A DNA stretch of 64,000 nucleotides from Batrachochytrium dendrobatidis JAM81 (lineage: Eukaryota > Chytridiomycota > Chytridiomycetes > Rhizophydiales), in the NCBI RefSeq assembly GCF_000203795.2, contig NW_006281101.1:521279-585278 (forward strand), given 5' to 3'. Every line of letters begins with the position of its first letter. The first letter of the stretch is position 1. Shown one piece after another: positions 49,266 through 60,153 of this stretch. The position numbers and the translations under genes were made by a program. Below the pieces are notes generated by a model. It was given only the letters and a program-made list of their open reading frames with translations, did not search any database and was not told where the DNA came from.

Positions 49266-51739
49266 ATGTCCGAAACTTGTAAGTTGTATCTAATACATCC
49301 TGGCAAATAAGGCATTGAAATAAACTAGACTTATAATATATATACAACAATGCACTCTAAATCTATTTAAACTCTATCCACTCTAACATTGCTTGCACAT
49401 GCTTCCAGGTAGAGCATCCATTATGCAACTAAAACAGGCCACTCAAGAGAATAACTATGTTAAAAACAATGGTTTTCAACTTGCCAAGCAATCTACACGA
49501 ACTGTTAAGCGAAAGCAAGAGCCTGATAGTCGAGACTCTGGCTATATGGATCAACTCATGCAAAAAAAGAAGATACTGGGCACCAATACAAGTGCTGGAA
49601 ATGCCCGAATAGTTGCAAGCAAGAACAGCCAGACTTTTTCTTTAAAAACAATTGGTAGTTCAGCAGCAAACAGACCATCTTACCAACCCTCGAAATCGCA
49701 TTCGTTTGGAATTCACAGCTCTAATAGGCGCGATGTGTGCTCCTCACCTGTCCGATCTTTGTCACTTCAACCAGCCATTATTTCTGCAAAGCAACATGGT
49801 AAGTTACTGCATAGTATATTAAACCGTGACTGTAGCGAACACATTGATGTTCAGATCTGGAACCGCTTCTATATATCTTGTTCAACGCTTTTTATTAATT
49901 GACCAACTTGTATTTTTGAATGAATTGTAGCATCGGGTGGTCGTCGTGTTGGGGGTCAGAGTAAAGCAGCAACCAGATGTGCAATATATCCAAGCTTCAA
50001 GGCTGAAAAGGATGCAGTTCCACATCCACTTGTCGAGGAGTTTCGCAAAGCCCGCGAACAACTACTTGACGATCACAAAGCTCTTGAGCTCATCAAGCCT
50101 GGGCTTACTACTACTTCAAAAGTACCTTTTTTAGAGACATCCTCAAAATATTTCAATGCAGCCGCTACAGAATCTCAACCTCCTTTGACGTTTGGCACCC
50201 CTGATTGGGTCATTTCATCGTCTAAACAAGATCAGCATTCTACTTTTGGTTCCAATATTGAGAAAGGTAATTTAAACTTTACTTGACTATTGTAACCCAT
50301 GAAACTTCCACATTTAACCAAATCCAATTATATTTGATTTCTACATGTATACTTTTTTATCGTGCTCAGCAACAAATCACCGCTCACAACCCAATGTAGA
50401 CAAGAAAAGTACTCCAGCCAGTCTCGAAACCCCTGCAGCTGAAAGCACTTTAAAGCACACAATCAAACTATCAAGTGCATTTTTGGAACCTAGTCCTTTT
50501 GTTCATTTAAAAATATCCAATTCAGATGCACGTATCGTATCCCTTGCATCAGGTTTGGAGCATGGTCTAGCACTATCTGATGATGGCCGCGTTTGGTCTC
50601 TTGGAGGTCTGCATGCACACGGCTTTATTTCACACCAGAATGTGTCTACCGATCCTGCATTTGACGCTGCCAATTTAGTAACCAAGGCCGCTTTAACTGC
50701 ATGGCGTACTCACCAGGGCATAACACCTCAACTTATTCAAGGGCTTGACACGCAACCTATCAAACAGATTGCAACCACTGATCATGCATCCTTTCTCTTG
50801 ACAAAAAACACTGGAATCGTATTCATGTTTGGAAAGCTTACCAATCCTAGAACGACTGGTTCTCAGCAATGGTTCTATGCAGACGCGCCTTCAAAAGAAT
50901 ATGTACTCGTGCGTCTTCCACCTCATGTTACAGGAAACAATGTACAGTCCATCGCTGCTTGTGGTAATTTAGTGTGGATGGTGACGGAATCAGGACAAGT
51001 ACACACATTTGGTTTTGCACCAAAGGAATTGTCATGGCAAGCACCGGCAAAGTCTGGCAAGGAGAAAAAATCTACCGGAAAAAGCGTAAAGCAGCGCAAC
51101 GGTATTCCATTTTCTACCCATACTGTTATAGCCATGAATGGGACTAAGCGAAGCAAGGTGTTTATTAATTCAGTAGTTTTGGGTCCTGATCGAGCTGTTT
51201 TGACTGATAGAGACGGTGGTGTATGGGTCATGGGTGAAACTCGAGACAAATCTAAAGATGGGTTGGACAATACTGACACTTTGGACAAAGAGAATGTGGA
51301 TATAAAGGCAACCAAAGATACTGCTCTTTACAAGCCAATTCGATTGGATTTTGGACTGAACAATGGAGCGATTCAGCATATTGCCTGTAATGATGCACAT
51401 ATGGTGATTTTGCGTGAAGGAAAAGTATATGTTGTAATGAACCATGGAGTCTGCGTAGATTCAACCCAGACTCGATCGGTACAAGACTCGCAAAAAACCG
51501 TTGCGCCAAAACCTTTGCTGTCTCTGGTGAATGGGATCGCAAACGCTACACTTGTTTCTATTTTAGATGACTGCGGATATGCTATAGATGCAAATGGACA
51601 GGCTTGGCGCTGGCTTTTTACTGATATCAACACCGCTACCAAAATCAATTCCCCACCTACCGTGTTTCCTTGCAGTGACAAGCCTGGTAATATATGTGTA
51701 GCACCACATACGCTTATCGAGGCAGCCATACTGAGATGA
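49266..51739 (+). CDS. RCC1-like beta-propeller protein with disordered N-terminus
   Basis: Four exons: 49266-49278 (13 nt, MSET), 49409-49798, 49931-50266, 50370-51739. All internal phases are 1, giving 702 residues. The first 250 residues are low-complexity and basic (TVKRKQEPDSRDSGYMDQLM). The last 450 hold RCC1-type blades: IVSLASGLEHGLALSDDGRV then WSLGG; IKQIATTDHASFLLTKNTG; VQSIAACGNLVWMVTESGQV; VLTDRDGGVWVMGE; IQHIACNDAHMVILREGKVY. RCC1 folds act as Ran exchange factors or as general binding platforms. The exchange-factor residues cannot be checked by eye, so the role is open. The 13-nt first exon rests on a GTAAGT donor and phase agreement. Confidence 0.75.
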
Positions 51740-51980
51740 AATTTACACGAAAGAGTATTTGGTCGATAAACAGAATCAGCTTAATTTTACATCATTTTCA
51801 ATGTGCTGATGTGGATAGGTTGCTTGACCCACTTCCACTAATACACTGGATGCCAACAAAATATATTCAAATCTACAATTTCAAATTCTAATGCAAATTG
51901 TTTATTGTGGTGTTTTTTACGAAACAGCCATGAGATTAGGTTAGATAATGGCAAATAAACCATTTTCTAAAAACAATGGA

Positions 51981-52658
51981 CTAGACATTTGAGCTGCGGC
52001 GATAAAGCATATCAAATGGCTGGATGCGCAAAGAAGTTGTAGGTATCATTGTGGAGTCGGAGTTTTTTAAACATTCGTGATGTTCATCTATGGTATTGAC
52101 TGACATGTCCAAATCAGCTAGCAATCCGTCAATCATCTGCATTGATCGAGATATTGAAACACTGTGAGAACGCTTGTATGTTGTGGTAGAAGAGGGTATA
52201 CTCAAATCAATTGGAATGTCATACGGAGTACGAGCACTGTGGCAGCTGGACTCGCTAAGAATGGTAGACATGGACGTGCTCACGGCTCCATTGCTGTAGA
52301 GACACGATGCATACCAAATGGGCGAAGACTGTGTGGTTGCAGATAGCGCAACCATAGAGAGTGACTGGTTCATGTCAACAGTAGATGCACGAGAAAACCG
52401 TCGAAGAAAGTAATACTGGTTGTTTTGCTGCTGGTGCTCCTTGAGTTGCTGCTGCTGATGCTCTTTGAGTTGCTGCTGCCAATCGTAGAAATCCTTCAAA
52501 TCAGGTGTTTGGTTATCAAGCTCATGCTCGAGCTGATGGTGAAGCTCTATGAACGAGGAGCATTGCGATCGTCGAGTTTCCGACAGCTGCACTGGGACAG
52601 AAATGATCTGTTGAGCTGTTGGGATAACCAAGCGGAGGCTACTATGAGGACTTTTCAT
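51981..52658 (-). CDS. Hypothetical protein with Gln-rich repeat
   Basis: ORF of 225 residues. Its N-terminal part has LSETRRSQCSSFIELHHQLE, then a Gln/Glu/His-rich stretch containing two LKEHQQQ units (52420-52480). The rest is Ser-rich (SRASTVDMNQSLSM, SHSVSISRSMQMID). No known domain or membrane segment. It ends about 240 bases from the RCC1-like stop, in the opposite direction. It could be a regulatory or disordered protein. Coding status is likely but not certain. Confidence 0.55.
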   Translation of the reverse strand: MKSPHSSLRLVIPTAQQIISVPVQLSETRRSQCSSFIELHHQLEHELDNQTPDLKDFYDWQQQLKEHQQQQLKEHQQQNNQYYFLRRFSRASTVDMNQSLSMVALSATTQSSPIWYASCLYSNGAVSTSMSTILSESSCHSARTPYDIPIDLSIPSSTTTYKRSHSVSISRSMQMIDGLLADLDMSVNTIDEHHECLKNSDSTMIPTTSLRIQPFDMLYRRSSNV

Positions 52659-53290
52659 GACGAAACTGATGGAATATAAAATGAAGGATTAAAGCTTAAA
52701 GGCTTGTTTTGGATATAATCAATTAAGATGCGGGCAGCTTATTGAATCTAATGCAACTGCTAGTTGTTTCCTTTTGTCTAATTTCTATGGAAAGGTTTTA
52801 ACGCAAACGAGATGATGCAGTATGGCTGGTGAGGGGAAATCGTGTTCTTTTATATATTTAATCAAGCTTGTTTCCAGTGAAAACCATGTCAAAATGCTTC
52901 ATCTGTAATTCACAACTAGCCAGCCCCATATCAACACTGCTCTGATGTATATAACCCTTGAAAATCTAACCACAAACCCTTGACTCTCCACCCTATACAA
53001 GGCCGTACCAATTGCATACAGCCCTTGTGTATTGTATAGTAGAGCATTCAGCCAAAAATAAAGGTCGCGATTTTCAACTCGCCCTGAATAGGTGGTTGGC
53101 AACAAGGTTTGTGAAGCTAACCATCCATTTCTTGTCCAGATCACACAAGCATATTTGTCCCTTATCCCCATCCGCCCGCTCTTATTGTGTCAAATCAGTG
53201 CTCTCATCATAGAGCACTGCATCACATGCCCATTCATTTGTGTCTGGCACATCACCCTATTTCGGCTTCTTTTTCCTGAGCAATCACCAT
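52659..53290. other. Intergenic, nothing recognised
   Basis: Upstream of the hypothetical minus-strand gene and outside the left inverted arm. Short ORFs on both strands lack domains. No copy of the repeat families is seen before 53291. Confidence 0.5.
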
Positions 53291-53873
53291 TACCGCCGTA
53301 TTCATGTAAAATAAAACACTAAATAAGAGTCAAAATACATAATAAACTGCCAATTCCCACCATATCTACTGGACAGCATGTGTCCTGGACTCTACTTGAC
53401 TGGTCTCCATGATCATGCTTGTGTAAGCAACTGACTGAGTGTTCAAATCAGTATCCATACTTGTTCAATCTGCAACTCTCCTACAAACCAGTCATTGGGT
53501 GACATGGAAACAGCTGCTGTATTCTTGAAATATACTGTATTCTTGGACTAGAGCGCGAACATACAAGTTTACTATACAACAGATATGAGTTGTTTTGGCA
53601 GCATCAAAACAGTCAAACCAATATATAGATTGCAATCAATGAGTACAGTGATTGTACAATGTATGGTCATGCCAAATGTGGACAATCTTGGTTCAAAACT
53701 ATAGTTTGAGTGACTATCACAATGAACATTGTGTCTATCAAACAGGCAGCCAATTTGTAACAACGATTATTCAGCGATTATTCAACGATTATTTATTCCA
53801 AAGCAAAATAGTGACTGCAAGATATATACAAATGTTCCATTTCATGTTCCATTCCATATAAACATGGCTGTAA
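53291..53873 (-). repeat. MITE-like repeat copy F (outer part of left inverted arm)
   Basis: Reads TACCGCCGTATTCATGTAAA at the left and ends AACATGGCTGTA; in the reverse direction it matches copies G and H nearly base for base. About 583 bp. It contains the 15-16 bp extra segment TATTCTTGAAATATAC shared with copy G and absent from H. Confidence 0.9.
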
Positions 53874-54238
53874 ATATCACCACTCGGACAAAATGAATGG
53901 AAACATCTATTTATATTCCAACAACCCAATCCTGACATGTTTTAAAACACTGATGATATCAAACAGACAGCTGTTGTAACCTTTCAAAAACAAGAGTTTG
54001 AGTTGTGACATTGCACGATTGGTTTAGATTATCATACAGACTCTATAGATGAAATGTTGAAGATCGTGCTAGAACAAGACTGATGTGGTATTGTACTGTA
54101 TTGGATCGAGAGGAACAGATTGACAGCAAACTGGCTGTGACAACAAGTCAAATTGTTACCACAATGCAGCAGACACGAGCGATAATAATCTTGCCATTCA
54201 AATGGACAGATGAACAATCTACTGATATTTGCGAAACA
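53874..54238 (-). repeat. Dispersed repeat family 2 (left arm copy)
   Basis: The reverse complement equals 58213-58580. It includes the AAAACACTGATGATATCAAAC and ATTGGTTTAGATTATCATAC segments. ORFs reading through it occur in both arms only because the DNA is duplicated. Confidence 0.85.
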
Positions 54239-54398
54239 TTATCAAGAAAACAACCAAACAAATCCGGCACAAAAGTGGTTGAATGGAATTTATGCAAATA
54301 CACAAATACTGGTTGCTGGCAATTTATCTTTTATCTTTTCATTCTCATACCCTTTATCGCCAGCGTGATTTATACTTTTGCTATTGTTTAGTGGCATT

Positions 54399-55650
54399 AT
54401 GCTTGATTTGTTACTATTTGTAGCACTGCTGGTTCAAAGTGCTCTAACTCAACATCTGCCACCTATTGGCTGGGGTTCTCATTCGGAAGGGCAACAGCCT
54501 CTTCAACAACAACCAGACCCATCGTATCGACCTATTGTACTATGGCATGGCATGGGTGATTCGTGTTGTGATCCAGATAGTCTGGAAAGGCTGACTGAAA
54601 TGATTCAGAGATGGTTGCCAGGTGTATTTATTTACTCAGTCCAGCTGGGCGACTCCCTTGAGCAAGACCGACAAGCATCCTTTTTTGGGCTTGTGAGTTC
54701 GCAAGTGAGTTTTCAGTACTTTTGAGTTGATGTCTTGTTAATCTAGACCATCGTTGTGTCTTGATTCATAGTGCAAGGCATATGGGTGTCTGGAAAGCAA
54801 TTATCTGATTCCATCCATATTCTTTAAGCAGCACTAAACATTTTTTAATTGAATCTAACAATAGATTCAAGAAGCTTGTGACAATATATCTGGTGTTCCT
54901 GAGCTTGCAAATGGATTCAATGCAATTGGCTTCTCACAAGGTGGACTGTTTTTAAGAGCAGTGGTGCAGCAATGCCTATCCAGTCCACCTATCCACACAC
55001 TCCTCACTTTTGGATCACCACATGGTGGAGTATCAGATATTCCGAATTGTGCTGATAGATCTGATACAAGTTGCTCTATAATGCGCTCCATCGTTCGCAC
55101 AGGCGTATATTGGCCATGGGTTCAAAAAAAAGTTGTTCAGGCTCAGTACTTTAAGCGGTACACTGATATGGAGCAATACCTCTCAAAAAGTGCTTTTCTT
55201 GCCGACATCAACAATGATCGAGACGATTCAATCAATACCGAGTATGCCAAGCGACTCAGATCTCTTGATAAGTTTATCATGGTTCGATTTGAAAACGACA
55301 CAATGATTGCACCAAAAGATACTGCGTGGTTTTCTTTTTACAATGCTCAAGGTGAATTACAGGATTTGAAAGAGCAGTTGCTATATAAAGAAGATCGTCT
55401 TGGTTTAAAATCACTAGATAAGTCAAACAGTCTAGTATTCTCCAGCTTACCTGGCAATCATGTAAGTATTTTTGACTGGGACATTGATTTGCGTCATCAT
55501 ATGTATTTTAAACAGTTGAAAAAAAGAGTATATCGGAGTACACTATTTTGTAATCTAATCAATGCTATTTCCAAATTTCAATTTCAGCTTAAATTTTCAG
55601 ATGATCAATTTGAGGGTTATATTAGAGATTACTTTAGTCAAAAAGTTTAA
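54399..55650 (+). CDS. PPT1: Palmitoyl-protein thioesterase
   Basis: Three exons: 54399-54704, 54865-55461, 55588-55650. They give 321 residues (family about 300). The N-terminus MLDLLLFVALLVQSALTQ is a signal peptide. Then PIVLWHGMGDSCCDP, the nucleophile region NAIGFSQGGLFLRA (GxSxG), TFGSPHGGVSDIPNC, FLADINNDRDD, KFIMVRFENDTMIAP (catalytic Asp), and LPGNHLKFSDDQF with the catalytic His across the last intron. The enzyme removes palmitate from cysteines, acting in lysosome/vacuole or secreted. Reading through the last intron would lose the conserved C-terminus and is not favoured. The gene lies between the inverted arms, and a repeat copy starts 47 bases after its stop. Confidence 0.93.
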
Positions 55651-55696
55651 ATCTATTGTGGCAAATAGTTGGACTCGATTCTTGGATTGACTGATT

Positions 55697-56326
55697 TACA
55701 GCCATATTTATATGGAATGGAACATGGAATGGAACATGAAATGGAACATGAAATGGAACATGGAATGGGACATGAAATGGAACATTTGTATATATCTTGC
55801 AGTCACTATTTTGCTTCGGAATAAATAATCGTTGAATAATCGCTGAATAATCGTTGTTACAGATTGGCTGCCTGTTTGATAGACACAATGTTCATTGTGA
55901 TAGTCACTCAAACTATAGTTTTGAACCGAGATTGTCCACATTTGGCATGACCATACATTGTACAATCACTGTACTCATTGATTGCAATCTATATATTGGC
56001 TTGACTGTTTTGATGTTGCCAAAACAACTCATATCTGTTGTATAGTAAACTTGTATGTTCGCGCTCTAGTCCAAGAATACAGTATATTTCAAGAATACAG
56101 CAGCTGTTTCCATGTCACCCAATGACTGGTTTGTAGGAGAGTTGCAGATTGAACAAGTATGGATACTGATTTGAACACTCAGTCAGTTGCTTACACAAGC
56201 ATGATCATGGAGACCAGTCAAGTAGAGTCCAGGATACATGCTGTCCAGTAGATATGGTGGGAATTGGCAGTTTATTATGTATTTTGACTCTTATTTAGTG
56301 TTTTATTTTACATGAATACGGCTGTA
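55697..56326 (+). repeat. MITE-like repeat copy G (630 bp, longest)
   Basis: Starts TACAGCCATATTTATATGG and ends TTTACATGAATACGGCTGTA. Near-identical to copies F (inverted) and H. Near its left end it carries a 12-bp tandem repeat (GGAATGGAACAT-like, about six units, 55714-55786), against about two units in F and H. Confidence 0.95.
55714..55786. repeat. 12-bp tandem repeat inside repeat copy G
   Basis: About six units of the type GGAATGGAACAT / GAAATGGAACAT. Copies F and H have about two units, so this is a recent expansion or contraction within the family. Confidence 0.9.
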
Positions 56327-56621
56327 GTATATGAATAAACGTAAAATTATTTGCCAAAATGTCTATTGCCAGTTTAATCACTTTATCCATGATTACAATA
56401 CAACCTTATCCATGACTACGATACAACCCCATCCATGATTGAATTTAAACAACCCCATTACACCTCACGTGCTGCAAGTACTACTTAATTTGGATCTTGA
56501 CCAATTTGCATAGCTGATTATTAGCTCAATAAGTTGAATCCTATAAGCTTTCACTTTTAATAGCACGTTTATATTTGACAAATTTATTTCATCAAGTAAA
56601 CCAGTAGTAAACTACGCTAAA

Positions 56622-57971
56622 ATGGCATTCGAATTGGACAGAACACCTATTCGTATGGTATACGATAGTCATGACTTATCTCTATACGCTATTGGCATAA
56701 CCACAGGATTCGGTATTCTCCTATATGCCAAATCTATGAAAGTAACTATGCTGCGACCAACAGAGGGCATATACTTTCTCAACATGATTCAAACAATTGC
56801 CATGATGATTCAGCTATCAGCCACGGGGTAGGTTGAGATTGGAGCTATGGAGCATGATGCTTTTATTTGATCACATACTTTGAGTATGCGTCTGTGCAAC
56901 AATCAACATTGGCATGGAAAATGCATGCATTCTCATGCAACACAATCTGATTACTGTACATGTGCAATATTTCATATGACCAATTTATAGGTTATTGATC
57001 ATGAGCACACCAGCTGGATGTTTATTTGACAACGGTTTACTGTCGCTCACCATTCAGATCCGATCGCTGAGCTCGTTGATTATTCAAAGTCTCACCATCC
57101 ACAAGATCCGGTCTAGTTTTATTGTAAAACTGTTTCTTAGTGCATCAGTGTTGGCACAAATAGGTGTTTCTATTGGAGCCATGACTATCAGTGGTAATGG
57201 ATTATTTGAAAATGCTAAAAGGTGTTGATGAGTTTTACTAAGTAGGCACTTATGATTGTTGAATCTATGCATAGACGGTAGTGACTGTTCTTACTTTGCC
57301 AGTTCGTACAGTTTGATATGGTAAGCTTGAAGATGTGTAGATTTAAATTCGACACCATCGGCTAGATTTTACAACTCAAGTATAGCTATGCATAACAATG
57401 ACTAACATGCATTCTATAATAACAAACTAGGACACTATCTCGGTTCATAATCCAGATTGTTCTGGTTGCATGCATATGCATACTGATTCAAATTGGTCAA
57501 TACTATAATACTTCTGCGGGACAAAGTAAGCGTAGTATCGCTCGTCGAATTGGAACATTCATTAAAACACTGGACGATTCCAATGGAACTGCATCAGTTG
57601 GCATGCTGCTCATGTCATTCGTGATGCTTTGTGCAGCTCAGGTAAATAAGCTTGCCAAATGTATAATGAAAGCTTAATTTCCAACTCATTGTCAACTCTG
57701 CTTTTACACCCATGACAATAATTAGCGTACATCGGTCAATCCTCTACCGTTTAGAGTTCTTTTCAGTCTTGTTGGCTACCTTGAAACCCATTTAATGCAT
57801 TGGGCAACATGCAGGTATGTACAGCACGGTGTTGAAAATGCAGAATTTACGACAAAACGAGGGCTTCCAATTGAGCAGCTACGTATCAATTCCACGGCTA
57901 TGGATGCAAATGACATTCTTACACCACGACCGTCAATTACGACTCCTCAAACAATTGTTCCAAATGTTTGA
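56622..57971 (+). CDS. Orphan multi-pass membrane protein
   Basis: Five exons: 56622-56827, 56991-57221, 57282-57320, 57431-57641, 57726-57971. All phases agree, giving 310 residues. Hydrophobic helices: LYAIGITTGFGILLYA; IYFLNMIQTIAMMIQLSA; LLIMSTPAGCLF; IVKLFLSASVLAQIGVSIGA; FIIQIVLVACICILIQIG; GMLLMSFVMLCAAQ; PFRVLFSLVGYLETHLMHWA. About six or seven passes are likely, with a polar C-terminal tail (LTPRPSITTPQTIVPNV). I do not recognise the family; a receptor-like or transporter-like role is only a guess. The 39-nt exon 3 depends on the second AG (57281), since the first leads to a stop. The gene lies between the inverted arms. Confidence 0.7.
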
Positions 57972-58212
57972 TCCTAATTGTCGACAGATCAATAAATACA
58001 TGAAAAATGTAGAACATATATCTAAGGCATAGTTGAAAATGATCACACTCGTAACCCAATACAAATCCAATTAGAATGAATGAGCGGCCAAGAATAAAAT
58101 TGCCGGAGAAAATAGCTGAGCATTTATTCCTTGCAAACCCAAGTCTCCCTATTTGGTTTACAACTGATGAGAATGGAAAGATGAGATAAGGAATTGCCAC
58201 TATTGATGCTGT
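57972..58212. other. 3' flank of the orphan membrane gene
   Basis: No gene is seen. The last 60 bases (from about 58150) still resemble the family-2 copy at 48812, although the inverted arm homology ends at 58213. Confidence 0.5.
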
Positions 58213-58580
58213 TGTTTCGCAAATATCAGTAGATTGTTCATCTGTCCATTTGAATGGCAAGATTATTATCGCTCGTGTCTGCTGCATTGTGGTAACAATT
58301 TAACTTGTTGTCACAGCCAGTTTGCTGTCAATCTGTTCCTCTCGATCCAATACAGTACAATACCACATCAGTCTTGTTCTAGCACGATCTTCAACATTTC
58401 ATCTATAGAGTCTGTATGATAATCTAAACCAATCGTGCAATGTCACAACTCAAAAACTCTTGTTTTTGAAAGGTTACAACAGCTGTCTGTTTGATATCAT
58501 CAGTGTTTTAAAACATGTCAGGATTGGGTTGTTGGAATATAAATAGATGTTTCCATTCATTTTGTCCGAGTGGTGATATT
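58213..58580 (+). repeat. Dispersed repeat family 2 (right arm copy)
   Basis: Reverse complement of 53874-54238 and a diverged match to 48812-49185. The family homology to the latter runs about 60 bp further left (to about 58150), so the arm end here is not the end of the element. Confidence 0.8.
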
Positions 58581-59145
58581 TACAGCCATGTTTATATGGA
58601 ATGGAACATGAAATGGAACATTTGTATATATCTTGCAGTCACTATTTTGCTTTGGAATAAATAATCGTTGAATAATCGCTGAATAATCGTTGTTACAAAT
58701 TGGCTGCCTGTTTGATAGACACAATGTTCATTGTGATAGTCACTCAAACTATAGTTTTGAACCGAGATTGTCCACATTTGGCATGACCATACATTGTACA
58801 ATCACTGTACTCATTGATTGCAATCTATATATTGGCTTGACTGTTTTGATGCTGCCAAAACAACTCATATCTGTTGTATAGTAAACTTGTATGTTCGCGC
58901 TCTAGTCCAAGAATACAGCAGCTGTTTCCATGTCACCCAATGACTGGTTTGTAGGAGAGTTGCAGATTGAACAAGTATGGATACTGATTTGAACACTCAG
59001 TCAGTTGCTTACACAAGCATGATCATGGAGACCAGTCAAGTAGAGTCCAGGACACATGCTGTCCAGTAGATATGGTGGGAATTGGCAGTTTATTATGTAT
59101 TTTGACTCTTATTTAGTGTTTTATTTTTACATGAATACGGCTGTA
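58581..59145 (+). repeat. MITE-like repeat copy H (outer part of right inverted arm)
   Basis: Starts TACAGCCATGTTTATATGG and ends TTTACATGAATACGGCTGTA. About 565 bp, nearly identical to F (inverted) and G. Confidence 0.92.
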
Positions 59146-60153
59146 GTACCTTGAAACACATACACGTTGGGGTGACCATTTACCACACAAATATGCTTGA
59201 TACCCTATAAAATTCAGCCACGTCACGATAACTGTCTGATCTAAATGATTGATGCTGGTCATTAAGTGCACTATTCGTTTATGCAGCGCGGTGCTTTTTG
59301 GGCGGAGATGTTGGGTAATAAACATGGCTAAAGACCATCAAAGGGTTTTGATCATTCTTTCTAGTGTAGTTGCTACTATTAATAAAAAATTGTAGGGTAG
59401 ACTTGGTTTTGATGTTCTTACTACTGAACTCAAGGATGCGTTTGTGGCAACAAAAATGATACTGTAAGCCGAATCTTGACCATTAATTGGCTTGGCAAAT
59501 ATTTGCTTCGAGTTGTATCTTCCGTCGGTTAAACTTGCTTTGTGTGCTTGTATTCATACTACAAGCGGTGTTGCCACTATCGAGTTTCTACAACCTGTTG
59601 CCTCAATTCTTGTGTCACGCATACCCGGTTTTTGATGGATTCAGCCTGATCTAGTCTTCATTCCCTGGTGAATAAAATTATGTGCTTTTGTTTGCATATT
59701 GGTCAACTCACGCCCAACCAAATTTTACGCTTAATCTATTTTGCTATTTTTGGAGATGTATTGTCATGAGCTGGATATTGTCGGATTAAATAGATAGTCT
59801 AGCAACTGGAAATATGTATGGGATCGTGTCAGATTTGGTGTTGCATGATTCAATTTCACAGCCATTATATGGCCATGTTCAAATCAACCCTTGTTCCAAT
59901 AAACTGTTGTTTTCGTGGCAGTGCCTATTCTTTTTGAGGCTAATCCAGTCTTTCAGTATTTGCCCAGCATTATCAGTCATTTTAATAAAAAGGCTTTTCA
60001 CTCCGCCATCCTTGTTTTTTTTAATTCCAACCTTCATCTTTGTGGTGCACACAGTCATAAACGCCTATTATACTATTTACCAGCGTATATACAGTCTAGT
60101 CTTTTCAACGAGCAATACCTTTAATTAATTATTTCATTTCAAAATCATTCAAA
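59146..60153. other. Intergenic, with a possible decayed gene fragment
   Basis: No confident gene. An ATG at 59324 opens MAKDHQRVLIILSSVVATIN but stops within 25 codons. The following 300 bases show weak coding-like texture without an intact frame. The last 300 bases are probably the promoter and 5' UTR of the zinc-finger gene. Confidence 0.4.

Larger units (their letters stand above)
53291..54238 (+). repeat. Left arm of a long inverted repeat
   Basis: Reverse complement of 58213-59145, nearly identical over about 940 bp. The arm is repeat copy F followed by a family-2 element. Similarity stops abruptly after GCGAAACA at 54238. The arms enclose about 4 kb with two genes. Confidence 0.9.
58213..59145 (-). 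repeat. Right arm of the long inverted repeat
   Basis: Reverse complement of 53291-54238, with one 15-16 bp deletion in the copy-H part and few other differences seen. The inner end starts TGTTTCGC, the outer end is ...GGCTGTA. Confidence 0.9.

Noticed and set aside
53572..58881. Identical 60-70 residue ORFs at 53572, 55854, 58690 and partners on the other strand
   Set aside because: They are readings of the repeat copies F, G and H. No start context, domain or codon signal, and they are conserved only because the DNA is duplicated.
59814..60128. ORF with hydrophobic stretches before the zinc-finger gene
   Set aside because: It has no family similarity and lies where the 5' UTR of the downstream gene is expected.
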